From contig NZ_VOIL01000001.1 in the NCBI RefSeq assembly GCF_007994735.1, positions 62,001 through 126,000 of the forward strand: a DNA stretch of 64,000 bases, given 5' to 3'. The position numbers were made by a program, and so were the translations under genes. How positions within the stretch are numbered: the first letter of the stretch is position 1; each line of letters opens with the position of its first letter. Below the pieces are notes generated by a model, which did not search any database, was not told the DNA's origin, and was given only the letters and a program-made list of their open reading frames with translations. Source of the stretch: Nesterenkonia populi (lineage in GTDB: Bacteria; Actinomycetota; Actinomycetes; Actinomycetales; Micrococcaceae). Of this stretch, positions 27,462 to 36,845 are shown in pieces.

Positions 27462-28187
27462 CTATCGGGAACCCATCTGCCAGCCGACCCACTGCTTCTC
27501 CAGGCGGGGCGGGCGGAACGCTCCCGCGGCCGAGGTGCGCAGTCCTGAACGCACCAGCAGCTCAGCGACCCGGCAGGCCGCCTCCACACCGTCGATCACC
27601 GGAATGCCCAGCCGCTCCTCCAAGGCATCATCCAGGCCGGTGAAGCCGGCGCAGCCGAGCACGATGGCTTCAGCCCCGGATGATTGCAGCCCCCTTGCCT
27701 CACGCTCCAAAGTGGAGGCAACCTGCGCGGCATCGTCGTGAATGGCCGAGACCTCGATTCCGCTCGCAGCCACCCCGACGCAGTGTTCGGCGAGACCAGC
27801 GTTGCGCAGACTCTCCCAGATCGCGGGCACGGTGGTGTCCAAAGTCGTGACGATTCCGTACCGGTGCGAGACGAGCTTGGCCAGGATCGGGCCGGCCTCG
27901 GTAATGTCCACCACAGGGACCTCCCAGCGCTGGCGGGCACCCTCCCGGCCATGCTCCCCGAAACCAGCGAGCACCACGGCGTCGAACTCCTCCTGGGCCT
28001 GCTCCAGTGCAGCGAGCATCCCCGCAGCGGATATGAAGCTCTCGTAGTACCCCTCGGCCGACTCCGGGCCGAAGGGCGGCGTCAGCGCGAGGATCTCCAC
28101 ACCGGGGGAGACAGCCGCGGCGGCTATGCTCTCCAGGTTGGTGGTAATGGCAGCGTTGACGTTGCAGTTGACGACGGCTATGCGCAC
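27462..28187 (-). CDS. Asp/Glu/hydantoin racemase-family protein (possible allantoin racemase)
   Basis: The 241-residue protein belongs to the family with hydantoin and allantoin racemases. N-terminal VVNCNVNAAIT, ILALTPPFGPES, VPVVDITEAGP and VLGCAGFTGLDDAL are family blocks. The second catalytic cysteine is present in LGCAGF. Where the first cysteine normally stands (ACFGD-like) this protein has LAGFGEHG, with Gly instead. So a two-cysteine racemase mechanism is doubtful. Its purine-gene surroundings suggest allantoin or another hydantoin as ligand. It ends an operon with a CUT1 importer. Confidence 0.75.
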   Translation of the reverse strand: MRIAVVNCNVNAAITTNLESIAAAAVSPGVEILALTPPFGPESAEGYYESFISAAGMLAALEQAQEEFDAVVLAGFGEHGREGARQRWEVPVVDITEAGPILAKLVSHRYGIVTTLDTTVPAIWESLRNAGLAEHCVGVAASGIEVSAIHDDAAQVASTLEREARGLQSSGAEAIVLGCAGFTGLDDALEERLGIPVIDGVEAACRVAELLVRSGLRTSAAGAFRPPRLEKQWVGWQMGSR

Positions 28188-28191
28188 CGCG

Positions 28192-29085
28192 TCAGCCTTC
28201 TAGCGCAAAGTCAGCGATGAGGTCTCCGCTGGGCATCGGCTCTTCCAACAGTCCGCCCAGCACGATGCCCCTCTGCCACCTCTGATATGAGGATTCTTGA
28301 AACCTCGTCGATGTCCACATGCCAGCTTTCTGCATCGCTTCGGCCTGGTGGAGGAGCTCCTGCTCCGAAAAGGCGGGGTACCACCGAGCAACCTGCGGAA
28401 CGTACTCCTCAGCCGGATGCCCGTTCATAAAGCCCATTGCTCGCTCGAGCGCCTGATTGAACCTTTTCAGCGTGGACTCTTTCGCACGCAGCGTCTCGGG
28501 AGTCGTGTAGTAGACGCTCCACGGAATATCGCCGCCGTCATTCAGAAAGTCACCCACTATATGGTTTCCCAGCGCTTCCAGACGCCGAGCCTGAACAGCC
28601 TCGACCATAAGGATCTCACCCCCTCCCCCCGCATACAGCTCGTTCATCATGGCGCTGGTCAGATCGTGAGCAACGCGGGACTGCCCCAGCTCAGCTCCCT
28701 GTTCCTTCAAATACATCTCGAGGAACATGTTCAGACTGGCGCCGCCCCTGCCAGGAACGAGCACACTTCTGTCGGCAAGGCTGTGCGCCCAATCCTCACC
28801 AAGCGGCTGACGTGCGACCACAGAGAAGCTGGCACGGTGGCACAGCTGTCCGGCAACGACGAATTCCTTCCCGCGGCCGCGAAACATGGCAGGAACCCAA
28901 ATTCCGCCGAGGGCAAGGTCACATTCGCCGCTCTCGATGTCAGGAAGCACCTCTTCCCAGTCATGGGGAACGATCGTTTCAACTTCTAAATCAGCGTCAG
29001 CGAAGAACCCGAGCTCGCGAGCAACGAATTCAGGCATATAGCCAGGCGCTCTGCCCGTAGCCGTCACGCGGATGGTGTCGGTCAT
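28192..29085 (-). CDS. NMT1/THI5-like solute-binding-fold protein without signal peptide
   Basis: The 297-residue protein has the NMT1-type fold (GRAPGYMPEFVARELGFF, SGECDLALGGIWVPAMF, PGRGGASLNMFLEMYL). It starts directly with MTDTIRVTATG and has AAAGGA before the ATG, so no export signal precedes it. Relatives without signal peptides act as cytosolic enzymes in pyrimidine synthesis or as unknown ligand binders. It sits 4 bp before the racemase gene. A cytosolic role in the same pathway as the racemase is likely. The function is unknown. Confidence 0.75.
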   Translation of the reverse strand: MTDTIRVTATGRAPGYMPEFVARELGFFADADLEVETIVPHDWEEVLPDIESGECDLALGGIWVPAMFRGRGKEFVVAGQLCHRASFSVVARQPLGEDWAHSLADRSVLVPGRGGASLNMFLEMYLKEQGAELGQSRVAHDLTSAMMNELYAGGGGEILMVEAVQARRLEALGNHIVGDFLNDGGDIPWSVYYTTPETLRAKESTLKRFNQALERAMGFMNGHPAEEYVPQVARWYPAFSEQELLHQAEAMQKAGMWTSTRFQESSYQRWQRGIVLGGLLEEPMPSGDLIADFALEG

Positions 29086-29133
29086 TCAGATTCCTTTCAA
29101 AAGTTTCGATGCACCGCAATGAGGCCGTGCGGC

Positions 29134-30246
29134 CTAGGCGTGCAGAGGCGTCGCAGCGCGTTCACCTGTGCTCAGGTCGAAGAAGGAGCAGTCCGCAACG
29201 TCGAAGCTCAGCCCGACGGATGAGCCCGGGGCCGGTGTGGCGGAGTTCGATACACGCGCGTACGTACGAGCTTCGGAGTTGCCTTCGATGTTCAGCGCCA
29301 CGATCGACTCAGGGCCGGTCCTTTCAACAGTCTCGACAGTGGCAGGCACGATCCCGCGGTCCGAAGCTGTGATGTCCAGGTTCTCCGGGCGAATGCCGAG
29401 AACCACCTCCCCGGTGTGAGGCGTTCGGACACGCTCCCACCAATGGCCTCCCGCTGCACTGGAGGCAATGAGGTTCATCGGAGGTGAGCCCACGAACTTA
29501 GCGACAGTCATATTCGCCGGACGGTCGTAGATCTCATCCGGCGTCCCGATCTGCTGGATGCGGCCGCCATCCAGCACAATGATTCGGGTCGCCATCGTCA
29601 TGGCTTCGATCTGATCATGCGTGACGTAGATAAACGTTTTGCCGACGCTTCGGTGCAGCGCGGCAATATCTGTTCGCATCTGCGTGCGCAGCTTCGCGTC
29701 CAGGTTGGAAAGCGGCTCATCCAAAAGGTAGAGAGAGGGCTGGCGCACCAGTGAACGGGCGAGAGCCACGCGCTGGCGCTGTCCGCCCGAAAGGGCCCCG
29801 GGGCGGCGGTCCAAGTAGTCAGTGAGGCCGAGCTGCTCCGCCAACCCCTGAACCTGATCGCGCACTTGAGGCTCTTTCATGAGACGGGAACGGATCAATG
29901 TGCTCAGTACCGGAAGATGCTGCCATCCGCTCATACGATCCATCAGCAGAGGGAAAGCAATATTCTGCCGAACCGTCATCTGTGGGTAAAGCGCATAGGA
30001 CTGAAATACGAAAGCAATGTCACGCTTCCTTACGTCCATTTCATTCACAGGAACATCGTTAAAGAGAAGAGAACCGGAGGTGATGTCTGTCAAACCTGCA
30101 ACCATGCGCAGCAGGGTTGATTTTCCACACCCGGATGGACCCAGAAGAACAAGGAATTCACCATCACTGATCTCTGCATCGAACGGTTCCAGAACCTGGG
30201 TACCACCGAATGATTTGGAGACACCTTCAAAAGTGAGTCGAGACAC
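29134..30246 (-). CDS. ABC transporter ATP-binding protein, MalK/UgpC type
   Basis: The 370-residue ATPase has Walker [10 protein letters not shown] near residue 36, Q-loop FVFQSYALYPQMTV, signature LSGGQRQRV, Walker B LYLLDEPLSNLDAKLR and the H-loop VTHDQIEAMTMA. It ends in a TOBE/regulatory domain (LGIRPENLDI) as in MalK-like proteins. An insertion of about 20 residues between Q-loop and signature (MDRMSGWQHLPVLSTLIRS) is unusual. It serves the two permeases and the binding protein encoded upstream. Confidence 0.92.
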   Translation of the reverse strand: MSRLTFEGVSKSFGGTQVLEPFDAEISDGEFLVLLGPSGCGKSTLLRMVAGLTDITSGSLLFNDVPVNEMDVRKRDIAFVFQSYALYPQMTVRQNIAFPLLMDRMSGWQHLPVLSTLIRSRLMKEPQVRDQVQGLAEQLGLTDYLDRRPGALSGGQRQRVALARSLVRQPSLYLLDEPLSNLDAKLRTQMRTDIAALHRSVGKTFIYVTHDQIEAMTMATRIIVLDGGRIQQIGTPDEIYDRPANMTVAKFVGSPPMNLIASSAAGGHWWERVRTPHTGEVVLGIRPENLDITASDRGIVPATVETVERTGPESIVALNIEGNSEARTYARVSNSATPAPGSSVGLSFDVADCSFFDLSTGERAATPLHA

Positions 30247-30250
30247 AGGA

Positions 30251-31090
30251 CTATCCTTTCACCGCTCCGGCTGTGAGGCCGGAAACTATGTGGCGCTGTA
30301 CAAAGAGGAAGAATGCAACGGCCGGAATCGCGAACATCACGGAGACAGCCATCACCGCCGGCATGGATACACCAGGCTGAGAGACTAGGACGGAAAGCCC
30401 AACTGAGGCCGGCCATTCACTTTGGTCGGTGATGAATGTTGTGGCGTACATCAGCTCTCCCCACCCTGCGAAGAAGGCCAGCACAGCAGCGGCTGCGATG
30501 CTGGGCAGAATAAGAGGAAGGATGACTACAGTCAGCGTGGACAGCGGCGGGCTGTTGTCCACACGCGCCGACTCCTCCAGCTCGTAGGGAATGCCGTCAA
30601 TCGCTGCCTTAATGATGAACGTCGAGATGGGCAGGGAGAAGGCTGCATTGACCAGCACCAGACCCCAGAGGTTGTTCACGAGGCCCAGTCCGAGGAACAG
30701 CGTATAGATTGGAATCAGGAAGACTCCCTGAGGCACCATCTGCGTGCTGAAGAGGAGAAATGCTGCGGCCCCCCGGCCGTGAAACTTATACCTGCTGAGG
30801 GCGTAGGCGCACAGCACACTGAGCAGGATGGTAAGCAGTGTTGTGCCGATAGCGATGAAGGCGGAGTTCGTGAGCATCGATGCCACGGGTACGCCTTCGA
30901 GGTCACTGCTCAGTTCTGCCCAATTGGTGAACTGGGGAAGAAGGCTCTGCGGCTCGGTGAAGAGCTGCTGTCGGCTGCTGAGAGCAGTGTTGATCATCCA
31001 GTAGATGGGGAACCCGAGAAGCAGAACGAGGAATGCTGCCGCCAGGTGGACGATTCGGGGACGACCCCTTTTCAGTTCAGTGCTGCTCAT
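30251..31090 (-). CDS. CUT1-type ABC permease (MalG-like)
   Basis: The 279-residue membrane protein has six hydrophobic segments and the EAA loop AAIDGIPYELEESARVDNSPPLSTL of MalG-type permeases (EESARVDN is diagnostic). It overlaps the MalF-like gene by ATGA and is followed by the ATPase gene after 4 bp. The substrate class is usually sugars, but here the operon also holds a hydantoin-racemase-like gene, so a nitrogenous solute is possible. Confidence 0.9.
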   Translation of the reverse strand: MSSTELKRGRPRIVHLAAAFLVLLLGFPIYWMINTALSSRQQLFTEPQSLLPQFTNWAELSSDLEGVPVASMLTNSAFIAIGTTLLTILLSVLCAYALSRYKFHGRGAAAFLLFSTQMVPQGVFLIPIYTLFLGLGLVNNLWGLVLVNAAFSLPISTFIIKAAIDGIPYELEESARVDNSPPLSTLTVVILPLILPSIAAAAVLAFFAGWGELMYATTFITDQSEWPASVGLSVLVSQPGVSMPAVMAVSVMFAIPAVAFFLFVQRHIVSGLTAGAVKG

Positions 31091-32031
31091 CGCGTGTTCC
31101 TTCTTTCTTCACGACGCTCAAGTAGTAGGTAGACCAGCGTGAACAGAATGGCGATGGTGATCCCGATGATGGCGTACGCGGCACCCATTCCTAGTTGCTG
31201 ATACTCAAAGGCCTGGCGCTGAATGGCGATGACCAGCGTGCTTGTGGAGTTCACAGGGCCTCCCTCTGTGAGGACCGCGATAATGTCCCATTTCCGGAGC
31301 GCCTCGATGATCTGAAGAATGGCCAGCAGGCGCACCGTCGGGAGGATGTGTGGCCAGATCACCCATTGGAACGTTCCAAGGCGCGAAGCACCGTCGATGC
31401 GGGAGGCTTCTGCGGTCTCCTGAGGCACGGACTTCAGCGCCGCCAAGGTGACCAGCATGACGAACGGAACTGCCTGCCACGCTGTCACCGCAATAACTGC
31501 GACCATGGCCCAAGGTTCAGTGGTCAGCCAAGCAATGCCTTCTTGTCCGAGCGATTCCAACCCTCTGTTGATGATGCCTCGGGATTGGCTGAACATCCAA
31601 AGCCAGATCAGGGCGGCTGCCACGCTCGGAATTGCCCACGGCGTAGCAAGAATTCCCTTCACCACTGTGTTTCCTGCAAACTTTTGGTTCACCACCACAG
31701 CTGCTAGAACTCCGAGCACCAGAGCAATCAAGGTTGTGCCAAGTGTGTACACGAGGGTGTTCACGAGAACTCGCGGAAGATTGTCACCTGCAAGCGCCGT
31801 CGTGTAATTGTCCAGTCCGACAAATTCGCCCGCGGAAGGATTGGTGAGCCGAGCATCAGTCATGCTTATCCAGATCTGCTCAAACAGAGGCCAGATAATC
31901 ATCACTCCGAGGAAGATGAACGGTCCGGCCAAGAGCAGAGCTGGGGTGACGCTTTTCCTAGCCGATCGCGCCAGTCGGCGTCGGTAGGGCACCCGGGCAC
32001 CAGCTCGCGCAGGCATCGTTGTCATACTCAT
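31087..32031 (-). CDS. CUT1-type ABC permease (MalF-like)
   Basis: The 314-residue membrane protein starts with a basic cytoplasmic stretch, then a long first loop after helix one (MTDARLTNPSAGEFVGLDNY) typical of MalF-type subunits. The EAA loop reads SVPQETAEASRIDGASRLG. It is coupled by ATGA overlaps to both the binding protein and the MalG-like partner. Confidence 0.9.
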   Translation of the reverse strand: MSMTTMPARAGARVPYRRRLARSARKSVTPALLLAGPFIFLGVMIIWPLFEQIWISMTDARLTNPSAGEFVGLDNYTTALAGDNLPRVLVNTLVYTLGTTLIALVLGVLAAVVVNQKFAGNTVVKGILATPWAIPSVAAALIWLWMFSQSRGIINRGLESLGQEGIAWLTTEPWAMVAVIAVTAWQAVPFVMLVTLAALKSVPQETAEASRIDGASRLGTFQWVIWPHILPTVRLLAILQIIEALRKWDIIAVLTEGGPVNSTSTLVIAIQRQAFEYQQLGMGAAYAIIGITIAILFTLVYLLLERREERRNTR

Positions 32032-33302
32032 GACTCGTCGTCGCCGCTCCCGACCAGAGCTTCAACGTCCTCCTGCGCAGCGGCCATCGCTTCATCCGCG
32101 GGAACGTCGTTCACCAGAACTTCCTGAACATGGTCCATCACAATCGTCATGATCTCGCTGGTCTGAAGTTCGTGGCCTGGGATCAGTGTTCCCTGAGTGT
32201 GTGATCCGATCTCCAGGAAGTCCTCTGCCCAGGGGTTCTCCGCGGCGAACTCCTCAGTCACCGGAACATCCGTAGCCAGTGGGTCCGCGCCCGACGCTTC
32301 GCGCACCCTCTCCTGACCCTCTTCGGACACCAACCAGCTGACGAAGTCTTTTGCCTCTTCGACATTGGGACTATTTGCGTTCACGACGACATAGAGCTGC
32401 TGGTGGTAGGCAGGTTCTGGCATCGGATGTTCAGCAACGTAGATGTCCTGCGGGTCCATGCCTCCCTCAAGCGACGCCACCAGGGCCCCGCCGCCAATTT
32501 CAGAAGCCATGCCGACTTGCCCCTGAGCAAAAGCAGCCCTGCTGGCGTGGAAGTCGTCATCAGCAAAGATCCCGGCGTCGAACAGTTCCTTGGCGACCTC
32601 GACCCCTTCGATGTTCTCCGGAGTATCAACGGTGATCGTCCCGTCCTCTTCAGCCCAAGATCCGCCAGAGCCGAAGGTCCAGATATTGATGTGCTGCAGC
32701 CATCGACTGTCATCAACCAAGGGCGACGGGTCCCCGAATCCCTGAATTCCGAGCTCTTCACTCAGAAGGTCGGCGCTCTCGATGAGCTCATCCACATCCG
32801 TCGGGACTTCAATCCCTGCCTCTTGGAAATGTGCGTCGTTATAGAGCAGGCCAAAGGGTGCCCGCTGCCAGGCCACTCCGTACTGGGTCCCGTCCCTGAT
32901 GGCGCCTTCATTGGTCTCGTTCAGCTCGGCGTCCTCCACAGCATCGTCAAGAGGCTCCAGGAAATCTGCGTCCAGGAAGCTCTCAAACACGTTGTCCTGA
33001 ACAAACATGACGTCCGGGCCTTGGCCGGCGCCAAGCTCGGTGGTCAGGGTGGTTGCGATCTCGCCGCTGGGATACTCAACCCTCTCCACCTGGTTGTCGC
33101 TGACGTCCTCATATCCGGCGACTGCTTCCCAGAGCCCCTCACCCCGGTTAGCGTCCAACCATTGCGAGTTGCCGAGGGTGACAGTGGCACCGTCCCCTTC
33201 TGCTCCACCGTCATCGCCCCCGCAAGCAGTCAGAAGCGCGAGAGCTCCTGTCGTCAGCAGAGCACTGCCAGCCTGGAGTCGGCTCGGAATCTTCCTTGCC
33301 AT
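32028..33302 (-). CDS. Extracellular solute-binding lipoprotein, CUT1 type
   Basis: The 424-residue protein starts at the ATG at 33302 (MARKIPSRLQAG) with GAAAGG before it; an open-frame extension of 28 codons upstream is less likely. The lipobox is LTAC (Cys27). The family-1 binding fold shows GAGQGPDVMFVQDNVF, YGVAWQRAPFGLLYN and AKDFVSWLVSEEGQERV. Two glutamate-rich segments make it acidic. It leads the operon that is divergent from the GntR gene at 33619. Confidence 0.88.
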   Translation of the reverse strand: MARKIPSRLQAGSALLTTGALALLTACGGDDGGAEGDGATVTLGNSQWLDANRGEGLWEAVAGYEDVSDNQVERVEYPSGEIATTLTTELGAGQGPDVMFVQDNVFESFLDADFLEPLDDAVEDAELNETNEGAIRDGTQYGVAWQRAPFGLLYNDAHFQEAGIEVPTDVDELIESADLLSEELGIQGFGDPSPLVDDSRWLQHINIWTFGSGGSWAEEDGTITVDTPENIEGVEVAKELFDAGIFADDDFHASRAAFAQGQVGMASEIGGGALVASLEGGMDPQDIYVAEHPMPEPAYHQQLYVVVNANSPNVEEAKDFVSWLVSEEGQERVREASGADPLATDVPVTEEFAAENPWAEDFLEIGSHTQGTLIPGHELQTSEIMTIVMDHVQEVLVNDVPADEAMAAAQEDVEALVGSGDDES

Positions 33303-33328
33303 GGTTTCGCCTTTCGTCGCGAGTGTCG

Positions 33329-33598
33329 GTATACGAAGTTGCCGTAGGCCCGCCAGCGAGTCCTGAAACAGATCCGAGCTCACCACCGAACGTCCGAACG
33401 GTATACAGTTTGACTTCTAAGTGTTTCGTTTATGTTGCACTACGTAAACGTCGCGTAAAAGGTTCTATCCCTTGGAGGCAGGCCAATACTGGCCTCTGCA
33501 CACTATGCGCCTGATTGCTTCACCGACTTTCCATCGGACGCGCCTCCAAAGTTGAATGTATCTGTATACAGGAGGACTGCGGTTAGAGTGTTGTATAC
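33329..33598. promoter_or_regulatory. Four GTATAC operator-like sites (33329, 33401, 33564, 33593)
   Basis: The palindrome GTATAC occurs at 33329-33334, 33401-33406, 33564-33569 (as CTGTATACAG) and 33593-33598 (as TTGTATACC), all in the 316-bp divergent region between the importer operon and gntR. Two sites flank each promoter side. GntR/FadR regulators often bind such TGTATACA-like palindromes, so auto- and operon control by the adjacent regulator is likely. Confidence 0.6.
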
Positions 33599-33618
33599 CA
33601 AAGAGGAGGAGTTTGCCG

Positions 33619-34302
33619 GTGACGATCGCATTGACCAAGCCTGCTCAGACGCCGAGTTCCTCGGCGGAGCGCCTTTACCAGCAGATCCGTCATCGAATCC
33701 TGCTCGGCGAACTCGCCCAGGGCGCCCGCCTGCCGGAGCAGCGGCTTGCGGACGAGCTCAGCACCTCACGCATCCCGCTCCGAGAGGCGCTGAACCGGCT
33801 GGCCGCCGACGGCTTCATCGAGCTTCGCCCCCGCCGCGGTGCGCTCGTCGCGGTTTGGACCGCGGAAGAGGTGCATCACCTGTTCGACTGCCGGCTCGCT
33901 CTGGAGCCTCCTGCCGCGGCCCGGGCGGCGGAACGCGCCGCGGCAGGTGCTGAGCTCGCAGGACTCAAGGAGGCGCTCAGCAGCTCCGAGCAGGAGATGC
34001 GCGCCGGAGACGATCTGACCTTCGCCGAGGCCAACGTGCGATTCCACCAAGAGCTGCTCAGAGCTGCGGGCAATCCCATGATGGACCGACTGATGGGCAG
34101 CATCGCCGGCCGGATGGTTTGGCTCTTCCATCTGACCTCGCAGCGCGATCACCAAGTTGCGTGCAAGGAACACCGTTCCATCGTGGAAGCGGTGCTCAGC
34201 GGCAACCCCAGGCTGGCTGAGACGCTCGCCTATTCGCATATCGAGGTTGGGAGGGCGCCGTCCTTCGATGTGCTGAAGAGCCTCATCGACATCGCGGGCT
34301 GA
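33619..34302 (+). CDS. GntR-family (FCD) regulator of the divergent importer/racemase operon
   Basis: The 227-residue protein starts at GTG 33619, behind GAGGAGG at 33603; a longer frame upstream runs through the operator sites and is unlikely. It has a winged helix domain (ERLYQQIRHRILLGEL ... LSTSRIPLREALNRLAADG) and an FCD domain (DCRLALEPPAAAR, NVRFHQELLRAAGN, KEHRSIVEAV). Position and the nearby GTATAC sites point to control of the transporter and racemase genes at 27462-33302. Confidence 0.86.
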   Translation: MTIALTKPAQTPSSSAERLYQQIRHRILLGELAQGARLPEQRLADELSTSRIPLREALNRLAADGFIELRPRRGALVAVWTAEEVHHLFDCRLALEPPAAARAAERAAAGAELAGLKEALSSSEQEMRAGDDLTFAEANVRFHQELLRAAGNPMMDRLMGSIAGRMVWLFHLTSQRDHQVACKEHRSIVEAVLSGNPRLAETLAYSHIEVGRAPSFDVLKSLIDIAG

Positions 34303-34372
34303 GCGGCTCCTTCACCGAGGGGGCGCCCAAGGCCCAGCAAGTCTGAGGCAGCGCCCTTTCAGGCAGCGTGGC

Positions 34373-35170
34373 TCAGGCGGCGTTGAGGCCGATGCCTGTC
34401 TGTCGGGCCACGAGGCGCTCGACGACGCCGACCAGCGAGTAGATCAGCAGACTCGCCAGGGTCACCACCACCACGGAGGCCCAGAGGCGGTCGTAGTTGG
34501 TGTTTGCGATCGCCTGGAACACCCCGTATCCGACGCCGTCGCCGGTGGCCAGCCATTCAGCCAGCAGGGCGCCGGTCAGTGCGCCGGGGATGGAGACACG
34601 GGTAGCGGTGAAGAAGCTCGGCAGCGAGGCCGGGATAGCGACCTTGCGCAGGACCGTCCCGTTCGAGCCGCCGTAGACCTGCACCACCTCAGTCATCGCT
34701 CCGGAGGAGGAGCGCAGGCCCTCCACGATCGTCACCAGGGCCGGGAAGATCACCACAATCGTGCCCATCGCCGCCACCGATACCCAGTCGCGGCCGAAGA
34801 TCAGCACGATGATCGGAGCCATCGCCACCAGCGGCACCGAGCGGCAGATCATCGCCAGGGGCATCACCGCCGCCTCGAAGCCCTTGAACAGCTGGAACGC
34901 CATCGCTGTGGCCGCGGCCACCACCAGCCCGGCGGTGAAGCCGATGAAGGTGTCCGCCATCGTCACCCAGAAGTCCCCGAACACCACATCCCGATGCGCG
35001 GCCGCATCCTCATGGGTGAACAGGTACTCGTAGACGTCCAAGGGACCCTTGCCGATGATCCCCGAGACATCAAAGATCTCCAGCAGGGCCACCCACACCA
35101 CGGTGATCACCGTCAGGGAGAGAACAAGGTTCGCGATCGGGCGCAGCACCGCGCGCAGCACACTGCTCAT
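34373..35170 (-). CDS. NMT1/SsuC-type ABC permease, second subunit
   Basis: The 265-residue protein starts at ATG 35170 (MSSVLRAVLRPIANLVL), 4 bp after the partner permease stop. The ATPase-contact loop TEVVQVYGGSNGTVLRKVAIP and the segment [20 protein letters not shown] are close to the second half of the fused permease at 18699-20258 ([20 protein letters not shown] motif there). Six hydrophobic segments are visible. Confidence 0.88.
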   Translation of the reverse strand: MSSVLRAVLRPIANLVLSLTVITVVWVALLEIFDVSGIIGKGPLDVYEYLFTHEDAAAHRDVVFGDFWVTMADTFIGFTAGLVVAAATAMAFQLFKGFEAAVMPLAMICRSVPLVAMAPIIVLIFGRDWVSVAAMGTIVVIFPALVTIVEGLRSSSGAMTEVVQVYGGSNGTVLRKVAIPASLPSFFTATRVSIPGALTGALLAEWLATGDGVGYGVFQAIANTNYDRLWASVVVVTLASLLIYSLVGVVERLVARQTGIGLNAA

Positions 35171-35174
35171 AGAC

Positions 35175-36023
35175 TCAAGCCTTCCTCGCCCAGGGGGCGG
35201 CGAAACGTGAAACAAGCGCAATCACCGCATACGCGGCGCCCGCCACCAGCACACCGACCAGGGCAAGGGCCCACAGCCGCTCCACGTTCAGCGTCTCCTG
35301 AGCCGAAACCATCGCAGGACCGAGGCCGGTGGTGACCCCGCCGACATACTCGCCGAGGATAGCGCCCAGAACCGCCGCCGGCGCAGCGATCTTCAGGGCG
35401 GTGAAGATGTACGGGATCGCAGTGATCAGCTGCACCTTCAGCAGCTGATGCACCCGGTTGCCGCCCGCCACCCGGATCACGTCCAGGCCCGCCTTGTCCG
35501 CGGCCTTCAGTCCCTGGATGGTGGTCACCACCGTCACGAAATAGACCGAAAGGCCGGCCAGCACGTTCGCCGTCATCGACGGATCTCCGGGCGACGGCGG
35601 GCCCGCCACCGCAAAGACCACCGGGCCGATCGCCACCAGCGGCAAGCAGTACGTGATCACTGCCAGCTGGGTGGCGATCCGCTCCATCCAGGGGGCGATC
35701 AGCACCAGCGCCGCGGTCAGCACGGCCAGCAGGTTCCCGATGCCGAAGCCGATCGCCGCCTCGGTCAGGGTCACAGAGGCGTTCCTCCAGTAGAAGGCGA
35801 ACCCGTCCTCAACCAGCTGCCCGATCACATCCGGCGGGGTAGGGATCGCTGAGCGGTCCCGGCCGGCGCCGACGAGGCCGCTGGCGCCGAGGATCCACCA
35901 CACCACCAGGACCACGCCGAGCCCCATCAGACCGGGGGCCCAGCGCGGCAGGGAGAGGGAGCGGCGTCGCACCGGGGCCTCGCCGCCGGGCGTCTTCTCT
36001 TCTGCGGAGACCAGAGTGCTCAT
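35175..36023 (-). CDS. NMT1/SsuC-type ABC permease, first subunit
   Basis: The 282-residue permease has an arginine-rich N-terminal tail, then hydrophobic segments and the loop LDVIRVAGGNRVHQLLKVQL that docks on the ATPase, followed by AVLGAILGEYVGGVTTGLG. It corresponds to the first half of the fused permease at 18699-20258. It is the middle gene of an importer operon running from 39064 down to 34373. Confidence 0.88.
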   Translation of the reverse strand: MSTLVSAEEKTPGGEAPVRRRSLSLPRWAPGLMGLGVVLVVWWILGASGLVGAGRDRSAIPTPPDVIGQLVEDGFAFYWRNASVTLTEAAIGFGIGNLLAVLTAALVLIAPWMERIATQLAVITYCLPLVAIGPVVFAVAGPPSPGDPSMTANVLAGLSVYFVTVVTTIQGLKAADKAGLDVIRVAGGNRVHQLLKVQLITAIPYIFTALKIAAPAAVLGAILGEYVGGVTTGLGPAMVSAQETLNVERLWALALVGVLVAGAAYAVIALVSRFAAPWARKA

Positions 36024-36032
36024 CGTCTGACC

Positions 36033-36845
36033 TCAGTGCTCGCTGTCCGCGGAGTCGCCGAAGAGCAGATCCGAGGCATGGTCGACCAGTGCGTGGAATT
36101 CCGGGGTGCGCTGCATCTCCGGGGTGCGGGGCCGCGGCAGGTTCACCTCGAAGACCTCCTTGATCTCGCCCGGACGGGCGCTCATGACAGCGACGACGTC
36201 CGAGAGGAAGATCGCCTCAGAGATCCCGTGGGTGACCATCAGGGTGGTGGCCGGCTTCTCCGTCCAGATGCGCAGCAGCTCCAGGTTCAGGCGCTGACGC
36301 GTCATGTCGTCCAAGGCGCCGAAGGGCTCGTCCAGCAGCAGCACCGAAGGCTTGACCACCAGAGCCCGGGCGATCGAGACGCGCTGGCGCATGCCGCCGG
36401 AGAGCTCCGCGGGCCGGGACTTCTCAAACCCTTTGAGCCCCACCAGGTCGATAAGGTCCTCGATCAGCCCCGGCTCCGGCCTGATTCCGGCGACCTCCAG
36501 AGGCAGCCGGATGTTGGAGTGCACGGACCGCCAGGGCAGCAGCGCTGAGTCCTGGAAGGCGATCCCCAGGTGGTTGGAGGACCGAAGCTCCTCAGGGGTG
36601 TGGCCGTCCACCAGCAGCTCCCCGCTGGTGGGCTCCTCCAGGCCTGCGAGCATCCGCAGGATGGTCGACTTGCCGCAGCCGGAGGGACCCAGCAGGGAGA
36701 GGAACGTGCCGCGCCCGGTGGCGAGGTCCACGTCCTTGAGGGCCTGGACCTGCTTCTTTCCGGAGCCGAAGATCTTGTTCAGCCCCTTGAGGCTGACACC
36801 GTCCCCGGTCAGGTGCGGGCTGGTCTCAGTGGGTGCTGCGGTCAC
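36033..36845 (-). CDS. ABC transporter ATP-binding protein (SsuB type)
   Basis: The 270-residue ATPase has Walker [10 protein letters not shown] near residue 53, Q-loop [13 protein letters not shown], signature LSGGMRQRV, Walker [14 protein letters not shown] and H-loop VTHGISEA. It resembles the ATPase at 17911-18702 closely, including the ALLPWR loop. It overlaps the second binding-protein gene by ATGA. Confidence 0.9.
   Translation of the reverse strand: MTAAPTETSPHLTGDGVSLKGLNKIFGSGKKQVQALKDVDLATGRGTFLSLLGPSGCGKSTILRMLAGLEEPTSGELLVDGHTPEELRSSNHLGIAFQDSALLPWRSVHSNIRLPLEVAGIRPEPGLIEDLIDLVGLKGFEKSRPAELSGGMRQRVSIARALVVKPSVLLLDEPFGALDDMTRQRLNLELLRIWTEKPATTLMVTHGISEAIFLSDVVAVMSARPGEIKEVFEVNLPRPRTPEMQRTPEFHALVDHASDLLFGDSADSEH

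Noticed and set aside
33444..33459. GTAAA-n6-GTAAA as another GlnR-like box
   Set aside because: Both half-sites lack the C of the AC pair; too weak to list.
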